From positions 12,250,001 to 12,314,000 of the forward strand of contig NC_084941.1 of NCBI RefSeq assembly GCF_958298935.1: a stretch of 64,000 nt of DNA, written 5' to 3'. Made by a program: the position numbers and the translations under genes. The DNA is from Phragmites australis (lineage: Eukaryota; Streptophyta; Magnoliopsida; Poales; Poaceae). The notes below the pieces were generated by a model, which ran no database searches, had not been told where the DNA came from, and was given only the letters and a program-made list of their open reading frames with translations. Numbering within the stretch: the first letter of the stretch is position 1; each line of letters starts with the position of its first letter. Below are positions 1 through 11,900 of the stretch, one piece after another.

Positions 1-1690
1 CAACGGTTGAGGACAGCAAGCCATATGAAAAGTTTGCACTGTAGCGGAGCGTAAGACTTCCAAATCCTCTTCCATGGTGCGAATCTATGGTCCCAACAAA
101 GAACACTTTGTAGGCCGATTTGCTAGAGTAGATGCCAGAGCTTGAAAGCTTCCAAATATGCTGACCCTGGACATCTCGCTGAAGGTGTATGTTTTCTAGC
201 ATCTCCCACAATTGGAGGTATTCATCCAATGCACTTACTAAGAGAGGCCCTCTAATGTCGCTCACCCAACTACTATCCAAGGCTTCCAGCACAGTTCTCT
301 TGGTGATTATTCTTCGAGGGACAACAACAACCAGATTAGGAGCTACCTTAGCTATTGGCCTTCCCTCTAACCATCTATCAACCAAAATTTTGTGTTTGAG
401 CCATTGCCTACAAATGTTATCGCAACCATGGAGGACAAAGCTCTAGCATTTTGGTGAACTTGATTCTAAAGACTTGCCCATGGTTTTGAAGGGTCTGTTT
501 TTTCTTGCCACAGCCATCTGATACGTAGCGCCCAACCCATGAGAGACAAAGCATGAATGCCCAGCCCACCATACTAGATAGGCCATTGAACCCTTTGCCA
601 CGAGACCAAACAATTACCACCATTGGCTTGTTCCTGCCTCTTCCAAAGAAACTTCATTCTTCTCTTATCAATTGCTTTGGTTACCCATTTAGGAAGGTCC
701 ATTGCAATCATCAAATAGATTGGTGCAGTTGTGAGAACCACACGTACCATCACTAACTCGCCAGCTTTTGTCATCAAAGAAGCTCTCCAACCTGGCAAGT
801 AGTCAGCTACTTTATCAACTAGCGGTTTGTAATCAGCTTTGGTGAGCTTCTTGAATGACAGGGGCAATCCAATCCAAGATAAGTACAAGGGAAGTGTTTG
901 ACCTCACATGGAAGAAGGTCCTGTATGATGGCCAATTTGTCATCACAACACTGGATTGGAGTGACAGAACTTTTATGGATATTAGTCATAAGTCCAGAAG
1001 CCCCACCAAAAACATGTAGTAGTCCTTTAATCAAGACAAGATCTTCTTCTACTGGTAGGAGGAACACTACCACATCATCGGCATATAGCGACATTCGGTG
1101 GTGCACACCCCTAACAGCAAGTGGCTAAAACAAACCATCCCAAGAAGCTTGGCTGATCAAAGAATTAAGAACATCCATTACCAAAATGAAAATCATAGGA
1201 GAGAGGTTCGCCTTGTTGAAGTCCACGATAGTGAATTATCTCCTCTCCTGGTTCCCCATTCACAAGAACTCGGGTAGTAGAATTTGACAACAGTGTACAT
1301 AGAAGGTTGCGCCATTGACGTCCAAAGCCCAAATTTTGAAAAACTTCCAACAAGAAAGGCCATGACACCAAATCGAAAGCCTTAGAGATATCCAGTTTGA
1401 GGATGATGTGAGGCTCCTTTTGTCTATGTAAGCATTTTGCTGTTTGCTAGACAAGATAAAAATTATCATGAATGCATCTCCCCCGGACAAAAGTGCTTTG
1501 GTTTGTTGAGAGTAAGGTGGCTAATTTGGAACGAGTCTGTTGGCCATGAGTTTTGCCACTAATTTAGCAAAGCTATGAATCAAGCTTATGGGACGAAAAT
1601 CCTTAACTTGAGGAGCATCAACCTTCGACGACCAAGCTGAGCAGCCCACAACGGCTCCATTATATCATTATTGATAATTGACCAACAAGA
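1..1690 (-). mobile_element. LINE A (L1-type), reverse transcriptase part, degenerate
   Basis: Translated on the minus strand, this stretch gives the reverse transcriptase of a plant L1-type LINE. Pieces in order from the right are a palm segment ending in a QGEPLS-like motif (about 1371-1165; families normally have QGDPLSP), a segment with the catalytic YADD motif near 1058-1090, the YLGL segment after it, and the PGW-to-FLW region common to grass LINEs (about 888-574). The pieces lie in different frames, so the copy is dead. Sequence from about 560 to 1 continues into the C-terminal zf-RVT-like region and runs off the window. An endonuclease domain is not seen between this part and the ORF1-like protein at 1692-2546, so an internal deletion is likely. 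Confidence 0.85.
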
Positions 1691-1691
1691 T

Positions 1692-2546
1692 CTATAGAAA
1701 CGACCTATGATGCTCTGGCGGCTCCATGATTACTAAGTCTTTGCTTGACGGGAAAACCCCCGGGTGAGGAGCCCATGCAGTGAGACGAAACATGGACAAG
1801 TCAGAACAATCAGCCATGGCCGACTGAAGTCCCATGATCCAATAGTAAGGATTGAGCAATTGTTCAGCCATTGCCAAACTACATGCATGCACGAGGACAC
1901 CATGGAGTTCAAGCTCAACCTTGCAAGGCAAAGTGCCGCCCATAGAGTGGGCATGCTGGGTCCATCGTTTGACGAGTAGGTTGAAGAATGGTGTCTGGAT
2001 CACCCGACTACCATTGAGGACCCTATCCACTGCATCTTCATCAGGCAGAAATAGGAGGAAATCTTCCGGCCTGGGACAATGGATGACCAAAGACTCAACA
2101 GGCAGGGAGAATATGCGTGCAATTTCCGTCACCGCTTCATGAGGGGAGACCGTCCGACGAAGGTCCGCCTCAGTACAAGCAATGTTCTCAGAACGATTGA
2201 TTACACAGAATTCCTTGGAGTTGGAAAATTCCATTGTTGTTGCGGTGATCTTCTTCTCCTGCCTGGTCAAGGAAGGATCGCGCGACCCACGGCCATCTCC
2301 AACAGGCTGGTGAGGAGGCTGTGGGGGATGGTTAACAAACGCCCCAGCGTGAGATGGCCAACGCCTACGAGGCTGACGACGTGAGCGACCTGAATCCGTG
2401 CCAGTCCCATCTGCCGCCGCCACCCCACCAAATGATGCGGCCAGGAGATGGTGAGGAACTGCAGCGTGTAAGTGGCGCTCAGTCCGCGCACCAGGGAGAA
2501 CATCCGAGTCATCCGCTGCAATAGTCGTAGCAATAAATATGTTCAT
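1692..2546 (-). CDS. LINE ORF1-like protein (DUF4283-type), 284 aa, uninterrupted
   Basis: A single uninterrupted frame of 284 codons on the minus strand. The first ~100 residues are low-complexity (Arg/Pro/His-rich). Residues ~110-260 resemble the DUF4283-type nucleic-acid-binding domain of plant LINE ORF1 and gag-like proteins: a strand-turn-helix pattern, then a PEDFLLFLPDEDAVDRVL-like segment and an FFNLLVKRW-like strand. It lies directly 5' (on its strand) of LINE A reverse transcriptase and reads the same way, so it is most simply that element's ORF1. The usual CCHC knuckle is not visible, and the frame stops close to where reverse transcriptase homology begins, with the endonuclease missing. 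It is therefore probably truncated and non-functional despite the open frame. The family assignment is from pattern only. Confidence 0.55.
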   Translation of the reverse strand: MNIFIATTIAADDSDVLPGARTERHLHAAVPHHLLAASFGGVAAADGTGTDSGRSRRQPRRRWPSHAGAFVNHPPQPPHQPVGDGRGSRDPSLTRQEKKITATTMEFSNSKEFCVINRSENIACTEADLRRTVSPHEAVTEIARIFSLPVESLVIHCPRPEDFLLFLPDEDAVDRVLNGSRVIQTPFFNLLVKRWTQHAHSMGGTLPCKVELELHGVLVHACSLAMAEQLLNPYYWIMGLQSAMADCSDLSMFRLTAWAPHPGVFPSSKDLVIMEPPEHHRSFL

Positions 2547-2984
2547 TAACCATTTCTTTCTACAAGATAACGTGCCTATTTTAGTGTACTTGGCAACAAA
2601 ACCATAGTAGGTCCAAAGGTCCTAGAATGATAAAAAAGAATGAACAAACAAATTCTTATAGAGAGCACACAAACTACCACTTTCTACCAACTAGATGCGT
2701 TGAAGATTAAATCTGTTCTTGAGCCTACCCTCATCTTTTGTCACAAATGTGCTTTCCTTTTATGTCACAACTAACGTGCTTTATCTTTTTTTTGTTTATT
2801 TGGTGGGATTCTTTAAACATGTTAGGAGAAACCTTATTGACCAATGTTTTAACAAAATCTTATCCTGAAGAAGTTCGTATGTAATTCCTTCTTACTGCAT
2901 TCTATGCCTAAAACCAATATTCTAAAAATTCAACAGGGTTAATGGTTTATGCACTATAAATTCACTTTGAATTTTGTCCTGCAG
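2547..2984. other. Intronic sequence upstream of the first visible myosin exon
   Basis: AT-rich sequence with no coding signal. It ends in a pyrimidine tract and a TGCAG acceptor at 2980-2984. No further IQ-motif exon or motor-domain exon is recognisable here, so the preceding myosin exon must lie left of LINE A, outside the window. Confidence 0.6.
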
Positions 2985-5900
2985 GGTGTTTAGCACGAAA
3001 TATTCTTGAAGCTAGGAGACAGATTGCAGCAGCTGTTTCAGTTGAAAAATATGCTCGAAGATGGTTGTGTCGTTGTTCATATATGCATCTTCGTTCTGCT
3101 GCTCTTGTCATCCAGTCAGGCATTCGGTATATTTTAGCAGTTCAGAGATTGCTGCATTTAAAGAATGCTAAAGCTTCTACTGTTATCCAGGTCTTGCTCA
3201 TCTTTGAGTCTGTTAAACTAAATGAATGAAAATAAAATAAAATCAAAGTACACCCCTTCATGTTTCTTTATTTTTTTGGTGCAATTAATCTCTCCCTCGT
3301 TCTCTCTCTTTGGACCAAGGTTTTGACCATTAGTTTTAACTTTCGAGTTGTGGAATTGTTTCATTGAATTGAGAATGTAATTGTCCTTTGTAAATCTCCA
3401 TTATTATTGTATGTTTATGCTTTTTGTTTTTGCCTTTATTCATATAGTTCACGTGTACTGAGAACCCTGTCAATTTTATATATAGGCTTGGTGGAGGATG
3501 CGGAAGCTCCATAATGTCCATCAGCAATACCGATGGGCAACAGTTCTCGTCCAGTGTTGTTGGAGACAGAAGCTTGCTAAAAGGGCATTGTGGAACCTTA
3601 AACATGTACGCAATTATCTACAATCTCCTTCAATTATCTGGTTGGAACCTAGAAGTAGAAGCCAACTTTAAATTGTTTGGAAGCTTGCTAAATTTTTTGT
3701 GAGTAAAAAGATGTCTACTAAATTTGATGAGCAATTAGTTTATCAAGTAATCTTATACTCCACGCGTAAGCAAAGCCTGATTTTCTAAGCATATACAACA
3801 TTTACTCTACCAAACTGAAAACATCCATAAGTGGATATATATATTATATATATACATATACATATGTGTATATATACACATATACATATGTATATGCATA
3901 TATATATACACATATACATAAACATTTATATAGGAAGCCTTTCTCTGTACTTCCGGGTGTACAAACTCCTCTAATAAGTATTCGTAAAGGAGTATGTACA
4001 TCTTAAAAGGTAGTATATACATCTAAAAAAGTATATACTTCACTTATAAAGAAGTATATGCATCTCAGAAAATAGTATACACATCTCAGAATGTAGTATA
4101 TACTTCAGTTATAATAGGATCAACTATGGATTGAGCTGGAGTATGTACTCACGAGAGTTCAGACTAGTTTTTCTATATATATTAGAAACTATGGATTGAA
4201 CTAGTTGTTAGTAGTTAGCACAACAGTGTCACAGATGATATATTAGAAAGTGTGTAAATATTTGGTTGCTACTGAGAGATAAGCATAAGGTTCCTTAAAA
4301 GGGTGGGAAGCCAACATACCCACAAATATGGTAGTTGTTGTAAGAAAGATTCAAATATGATACTTATTTTTTCGAAACTGTATAGTAGAGGAAGCCCCTA
4401 CTGTGTTATTTTTATTAATATAAACGAAAAGAATAAAAGGAAACTTGTACATCAATTGGATCAAGAAGATCCAACACAAAGGAGAAGGAGGGCTAAGGGA
4501 GAGAGTTAATCCAAGAGGAAACATCTAGGCTTAAGTCATCTCATTCTATGCAAATGTAGTAAAACACTATTTTCAAAGCAAACCTTCCAATATTGAAATG
4601 AAGGCACAACCCTTTGAAAGATTTTCATATTTCTTTGCTTCTAGATTTCCCAGGCCTCAATCATGAAGATCTCCATGAAGAAGGGGAGCTGAAATTGTTG
4701 CTTTGCTTCTTGGATCATGGAGAAGAAAGGTCTTGAATGATCCCAAATGACGTTAAGGGACAACCAACATCTTATGGCCAATGGGCAAATGAAGAAAAGG
4801 TGATAGGTGGTCTCTTCAACATTTTGTGAACAGAGAACATAATTGTAGTTGTCCTCTTTGATATGAAAGTTCTTCCTTTTGAGAAGATTCCTGGAATTGA
4901 GCTTGTCTTTGAAGAGCAGCCAAATTAAAAGATGTGAGCTTGATTCATGTACTCTTGAAGTATGTTGAGTTCACCAAGAGCTTGTGGACTCATTGGTGAG
5001 GGAACTGATCTTGATGGCTTCCAAGTGTTGCAAACTGATACTTTTGTCTTTTGCAAAGGAGAATAGCCTTGGAATATGTTCTTTTAGATACCGTCCATTC
5101 CAAACATATATCCAGAGTAAGATTGTAGAGCTATCTCCCAGTGAGCTTAGTGAGCTTGCATCCACCCCTCTGAAGTGGTCATAGAATTTCACTATATCCT
5201 TCCACTAGAATGATCCTCTGGGCGGGATGTTACGAGATATCAGTCCTCCATTGTAGTGCGTGCCCCAGATCATATTGATCCAAGGCACACGCATTTTGTT
5301 ATAGAACTTAAACAAGTGTTTCATTAGTAGGCCCTTGTTTTGCACACGAAAGTTGACAACACCTAGGCCACCTTTATTTTTTGGGGTGCATACATGATTC
5401 CAGGCCACCAGAGGTTTCCCTTAGCATTGATATCTGATCCCCTCCAGAGACAATGCTTTCGAGCTCTATCTATGTTTTCAACTACCTTCTTAGGGAGCTT
5501 CAACATATACATTGCATAGGTCGGGAGTGACGAGAGGGCCGAGTTGACCAACATCATCCGTCCAACCATACCTAGCAGAGAAGAGGTTGCAAACAGTCTT
5601 TTCTCAAATTTGTTCATAAAAGGGGAGAAATGTTCCACTTTGGGCCTATGAGTGCCAAGGGGTAGACCCAGGTAAGTGAAAGGAAAGGATCCAATTTTGC
5701 ACCCGAATACCCCATCAAGAAGCTCTATTTTATCTGCAAATACATTGATGGAGATCATACAAGACTTGTGATAGTTGATCTTCAGCCCTGTGGAAGTGCT
5801 GAAAGAGTGCAGGAGCCATTTTGAACAAAAGATATCTCTCTGAGAGCTTTAAGAACCAAGATTGTGTCATCTGCATACTAAACCACTGGGAAATCTAAAT

Positions 5901-8900
5901 CATGAGGAAGAGGCAAAGGGTGACTAAGCAAACCTCTACAAGTAGTTTCATTGACTATAATCTGCAGTAGGTTAGCAGCAATAACAAATAGAAGAGGGGA
6001 AAGAGGGTCCCCTTGTTTGACTCCTCTTTTGCATTGAAAGGTCTTTCCAGGTACCCCATTAAGCAAGACAAAGGAGGAACCAGAAGCTAGAATGGACCTA
6101 ATCCAGCTCATCCAACGTTCATTGAAGCCAATGTGCTCCAGCATCTGCAGGATAGTCTGGTTCTCAATAGTGTCAAAAGCCTTTTCAAAATTAAGCTTGA
6201 GGATTACCATTACCTGTTTGGAGTGATGACACTGATGATATTCAAAAGCTCATCCTAGGCAGTCTTGAATGGCCCTTCCCTTTATGAAACCATACTGATT
6301 CTTATGAATGAGTTCTGTAATATCAGTTTGAAGCCTATTTGCCAACAATTTGGTGATTATATTGAGCGAAGTGTTGAGCATGGAGATAGGCCTGAAGTCA
6401 TTCAGAATATCAGGAGTGTTGACCTTTGGGACTAGGGTGATGAGGGAGTTATTGATCAATTGAAGATCAATGATTCCATAAAAGAAGTCAGAAAACAAGG
6501 AGTAAAAGTAGTGTTGAGCAGGGAGATAGACCTGAAGTCATTCAAAATTTCAGGAGTGTTGACCTTTGGGACTAGGGTGATGAGAGAGTTATTGATCAGT
6601 TGAAGATTAATGATTCCATAAAAGAAGTCAGAAAACAAGGAGTAAAAGTCCTTTGATAAAACTCCAGCATTTTTTGAGGAAAAGGTCATTAAAACCATTA
6701 GGTCCTGGGATTTTATCTGATGACATATCTCTGACTATGGAGTCAATTTCTTCAAAAGAAAAAGGATCAGTTAGCCTCTCAAGATTGCCCCCTGGCTGGA
6801 CAAACTGTAGGCTAAAACTCATAATTGGGTGATCAGAATGTCCCATTTTATGGCTGAAGGTGTCCCAAATGATTGTAGCCTTTTCACTATGGTTTGTCAC
6901 AGCTCTTCCATCCTCAGCCTGTAAGCTTGTGAGTGTTTATCCTGTACCTCTCTGTAGCAGCTGCTTGGAAGAATTTTGTTTGCATCACCCAAACAAACCC
7001 ACCGAATGGTAAACCTTTTCCTCCAATAATCATCTTTGTATTTTAGCATTAACAGAGTGTGTTTCCTGAGGATGTTTCTGAAATTTCTTTCCTGGTTGAA
7101 TAGAGGGCATTGTTCTTCCAGTCTGTCCGGAACTTCCAAAGTTTCATCACAATTCTGAATAATCTTGTTAAGCTACGACAAATTTTTGCTCCACCTTTTA
7201 AGGACTCTTCTTAGTGTCTTGAGCTTTGTTGTGATCCTGCTAGTGCTAGAGGTGGCCCTAACCTCCAAGTTCCATGAGAATTGCACGATGTTGGGTAACG
7301 AGCAGACTACGCTAGTCTAAAACAAAAAATTCCTACCGTATTCACCAGAAAACCATGCTAGTAGAAGATCATAGATCGTTACTGCTCAACGCGTAGTGTA
7401 GCGGAAGAATAGTTGGAGTAGACCAATCCAACGTCATGCGCGTCAAACTCCTCGAGCAGCTTCTTAATCAGATCCGTGACCAGCCCCGCGCAAGTGGTCA
7501 CGCCCCCCGACCAACTCCGAGCAGGTGGTCGTGCTCCTAGACCAGTTCCTCGACTAGCTCCCAATCAGGTCTGTCGCATCCTCGATCAGTTTTGAGTGGT
7601 CGTGTCGTGCTCTCCGACCAGATCTGAGTGGTCGTGTTGTACTCTACGATCAGACGAACAGGTACGTCGACCAATTCTTCACGGCCAGCGACCAATCCCG
7701 AACACGTCGCGATCAACTCGTCGAGAACATTAGTGTCGCAATAGCAGCAGTGTCTCTACAGTATCCACATGTACTGGGTAGAAACGCCGAGCGCCGATGT
7801 GCTAGCACCGCACGCGCGACTTGGGTTTTGGAAGATCGTGTAGAAGGCTGTGGCTAGGGTTTTGGAGTGGCTCAACCTTAGCACACCCTACCCACGCCTC
7901 TCCTTAGAGCTCGCCAATGGACTCTCACGTTGGAAGCCCTTTAGGACTCTAACTTCTCATGGATCACAATTCAATCAAAACTCATATACGAATCCAATTC
8001 GCATGTTTTATTTCAATCCATTAAGTGCGTGACCTGTTAGGTTCATGTACAAACGGCTACGACTCGGAAACCCTTTCCAAACCGAAATCAATAGCAGTCC
8101 CTAATAGGACATGTTGACTCCCGAGTATACACAAAAAATCATATCGGCTGAACCTTGATATACACATGCACCGATCCCTTCACCTCACGATACCAGTCAA
8201 ACTCAAGGCGAGATACGTGCTACCCTTGTGATAGCTCGACCATTCACTTAATCAAGTAGTGGATTCATCATAACTAACTCTTTAATCATATTGGTATGGC
8301 CATGTACTTTCTTAATCCAACTACCTCGAGGGGCCCAGAGATATCTCTCCCGTTATCAAGGACGGGCAAAATTTCATCTTGATCGCTCACAGTCCACGAC
8401 ATATTTCATGACAAGCCTGAAAACTATTTTTATGACTACCCAGTTACGGAACAGCGTTTGACAGCCTCAAAGTATGCCACTGCACATTCTGGGAATCAAT
8501 GAAGATCTCAGGTCTAAGGATCCTGTAGGTACACCATTTATGATAACAACTGATGGCACATCATAAATAACAATCCCAGCAGTATCTCAAAGTGGGTCTA
8601 TCCAACATCATGTTCTCTAACATAAATATCCACATTATTGACTTGGTATCTCTATATCTATGAAATGTGATCATTAATCAATATATGTGCTAATCTTATG
8701 TATCATCACAATGATATGCGACCAAGGATCGACTAAGAATAACATCATGATAAAAACAAAGAGTTTCATGAACAAGTCACATACTTGCCAATCAATATAA
8801 AAGGTAGTCATTCTTAGAATAACATATTTTTTAAAAGTACATTAACATAGATATGTGATATCACCTTCACACGATACTCAAGAAGCTCGGCTGTTCAGCC

Positions 8901-11900
8901 AGTAATTTTCAAATCTGAAAATTTTAGCTCTGAGGCATTGAAGTGCCGATTTGGACTGTGCAAGGAGTGTGATTAGAGATTGGCTTTTCCATTGGAATTA
9001 TCAAGGTGTTGGGGTAACTAAGGGTCTAGTTCACTGAAGTGAAACACCAATCAGCTGAAGCTCCATCTGAAGGAGCAAAAGTAAACTTATTGAAGCGTTT
9101 TGGAGCAAACTTCTTGATGAAAGAGTAATCTATAAATTCTTTCTTTGTTTCTTGAATGCATAAAATTGCACATACACTTTCTTCAATCTTATTTCGCAAG
9201 GCTCTTCATTTATCGTCACTGTTTAACCCTCTAATGTTCTAATTGACTATATTCCAACTTCTATTGTTTGAATTCATGAAAACCATTCTCGAATATCCCA
9301 GCACTAGCTCGGTAGACCCAGACTAATGAGCTGACAGAGGAGAGGGAGAGGGTGTTCTGTCTATTGTCGGAATGAGTGTTTTTTTTCCGAAAGGACAGCA
9401 CGAGCTCTACCGATTTTATTAAAGAAGAAGAGAGTTTACTCAGTTTATTAGAGGAAACTGAGTCCAAAAACCTCACAAAGCGGTTTATTTGATGAGAAAC
9501 CAATGAAAAACCCAAACAACAACAACCGAACAACCTTGGAACAGGACTGACCCAACAAACAACTTCAAGGCACTGACACAACCCTACCAACTGACCGCGT
9601 CCGGCATAGGTCATCGTTGTCCAGCCCATACAACGGCGCAACAGCTTCGACTTCCACACACGGACCATAACCGCTGCCTTGTTCTCTCCATGTTCCCACC
9701 GCAGTCCACTGACCCCGCAGGAGGGAGCACAACCATGTGTCATCGTTGCCGGGCTCTGTCATGCCCCATCGATGCAGCAGCTCCGACTCCACACGGCCAT
9801 GCTCATCCCAAAGCGCATCAGTCGAACTGAGCGCAGCGTGATAGCAACAATAGATAGCAAACCTCATCGAAACTCTTGGCCTCCGCTAAGTCCAAGCTTA
9901 GCCAATGCCAATGCCGAACCTGGTCGAGAAGCCACAAGGCGACGGCCACCGCGGCGCAGAGAAGGACCTCCATAGCGACGCCTCCAAGGAGGGCGCAATG
10001 TTGAGATGCCGCCGTCGCCTGTTCGGTTGCCCAAACAAGGTTTTCACCTAGAGAATCCAGGGGAGAGAGGCCGGGAGACGCCAAGACAACGCCTCAAAGG
10101 AGGAGAACGGTGCTCGTGGGCGTCGCCGTCGTTGATGCTGGCTAGAGACCAAGCAAGGCTTTTGCTGACGGCTGCCACCTTCCGCCCCTCGCGAACGGCC
10201 AACAAGCACGTGGGCCACAACCAAGGTAGTAGGCTCGCCACCCCCTTGCCAGCTTGGCCAACCCACCGTCACGAAGTTCCTCGCAGGCCCGACTTGCAGA
10301 AAAGAGGAGGCTAGGCAAGGGGAGGAGCAACGAAAACTGGGAGACCGTCCTCGAACCACCAACACGCCACTGAGCTCCCCATGGGCCAAAACCAGGAGAA
10401 GAGAGGTTTGGCAAGGGGAGGAGTGCCGGCAGTAGCCAAGGTCCGAGGCCGAGCAATGCAAGACGAAGAGGGTCTGAGGCCAGCCACCACAAACGGGTCG
10501 AGGCCGCACTCGTTGCCATGGTGAAGAGCCGCAGCGTCCCGCAACACTCTGCCACCGAGCCACTGCACCCAGCCCTGGGCGTGTCTGCCCTTACCCACGC
10601 CACCACACCGGCAGAAGGGGGCGGCGAGCAGAGACACTGCACCCGTCCACTGGCGAGAACCGAGCGTGCCAGCTCCTGCTGCGGCTGTCGTGCTGGCGCC
10701 CAAACAAGCAGGCGGCTAGTAGGGCGCCACCATGAGGGCCCAACGCCCCCCACGCCGGCACCAGCACCACCCCCACGCCTCCCATCTGGCACGACTACTG
10801 AGAGATAAACATAAGGTTCCTGAAAAGGGTGGGAATCCAACATACACGCAAATATGTTAGTTGTTGTAAGCAAGATTCAAATATGATAGTTATTGTCAGC
10901 AAGTTTGGCTAGGTAGTACAACTTGGCCATTAGACATGACGATCTATTTTACAATTTCTTTAGTTTATTCATTTTTTCTGTTCTTTTGCAACTTGACCAT
11001 TTTTTTGAGGAATGAAGTGATGAACTGATGATACCCTTGTTACAAAACATTACTATGCCTATGTTATAGTTCATTCATGAGATCCAAAGCTTAAATTAGG
11101 CATATGATGATGATGGCTACTTCTGCTTGCTTAAAACAGAAAAATCCTTTCCATTGCAGATGAATACACAGTAGCTTTTCTCATTCTTGCATCTCCTGGA
11201 TGTATTTAACATTTAGCCAAATTAGTGTTGAATCTTGCGAAGTATACTCCACACCTTTCATCAATAGCTTAAGCTTTTGGGTGAACTGGTTGATGCATAA
11301 AACTAAGTGTGGTATTAGAGCCAAAATTCCTGAGTTTGAGGGTTGTTTAACACAATTTTCTTAAAAAAAATCGTGATCCACTTCAAGCCTGGTGAAGGCT
11401 TGACATGATGTACTAACAGGGAATGCTGTAATATATTGCACACCATTCCTCAACGGCTTAAGATTTTAGTTGAGATTGCTGGTGCATGAAACTCAATTTT
11501 CCACATGTTTAAATTCTAAATGTATTCCGCGGGTACTCCATTATTTGTGCCATAAACATTTCATTTACCTTTTCTGTATTAAATATTTTTCGTATTATTG
11601 ATGATTTACATGCCATGTAGTGTAATTATGTGGTATATTAACATTCTTATTTCAATTCACTTCAAGTACTAATCTACTTCATTTTCAAGGCTGCATATGA
11701 AACTGGAGCTTTACGTGAAGCAAAAGGCAAACTAGAGAGGAGCTTAGAAGATCTTACCTTGCGATTCACTTTAGAGAGGAGGCAAAGGGTATGCTTCTAT
11801 GCGATACAGATTTTTTTATTGTAAAAACCTACAAAAGTGAAGTGCTTTTCAATATGAAGATACAGGATGCTCTGCATAGAGATTTGGTAACCTGGAAAGA

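Larger units (their letters stand above)
4369..9377 (-). mobile_element. LINE B (L1-type) in myosin intron 2, interrupted by a solo LTR
   Basis: Minus-strand LINE. Its 3' end is the T-run at about 4367-4372 on the plus strand. Going 5'-ward on its own strand it shows a zf-RVT-like C-terminus (4700-5190), thumb and YLGLPLG region (5205-5758), palm with [14 protein letters not shown] (about 5970-6040) and [10 protein letters not shown] (about 6165-6205). Further 5' come LITLVPKV...DFRPIS (6371-6480), the connecting segment to about 7280 and, after an inserted LTR (7289-8869), an endonuclease N-terminus beginning WNIVN..NIRGLN with a following IQETK motif (about 9080-9270). The copy is dead. A TAG stop (5878-5880) sits directly before YADD, and a 140-bp tandem duplication (6371-6650) shifts the frame. 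A 3' target copy is consistent with the 100-bp flanking repeat. Confidence 0.85.

Noticed and set aside
4020..4160. CRISPR-like array of AGTATATAC repeats
   Set aside because: The repeats are short, degenerate and unevenly spaced in a plant intron, which fits a MITE interior.
9540..10873. Long open frames of up to 243 codons on both strands
   Set aside because: The sequence is very GC-rich and frames are open on both strands at once. None shows a recognisable domain, so chance openness is the simplest explanation.
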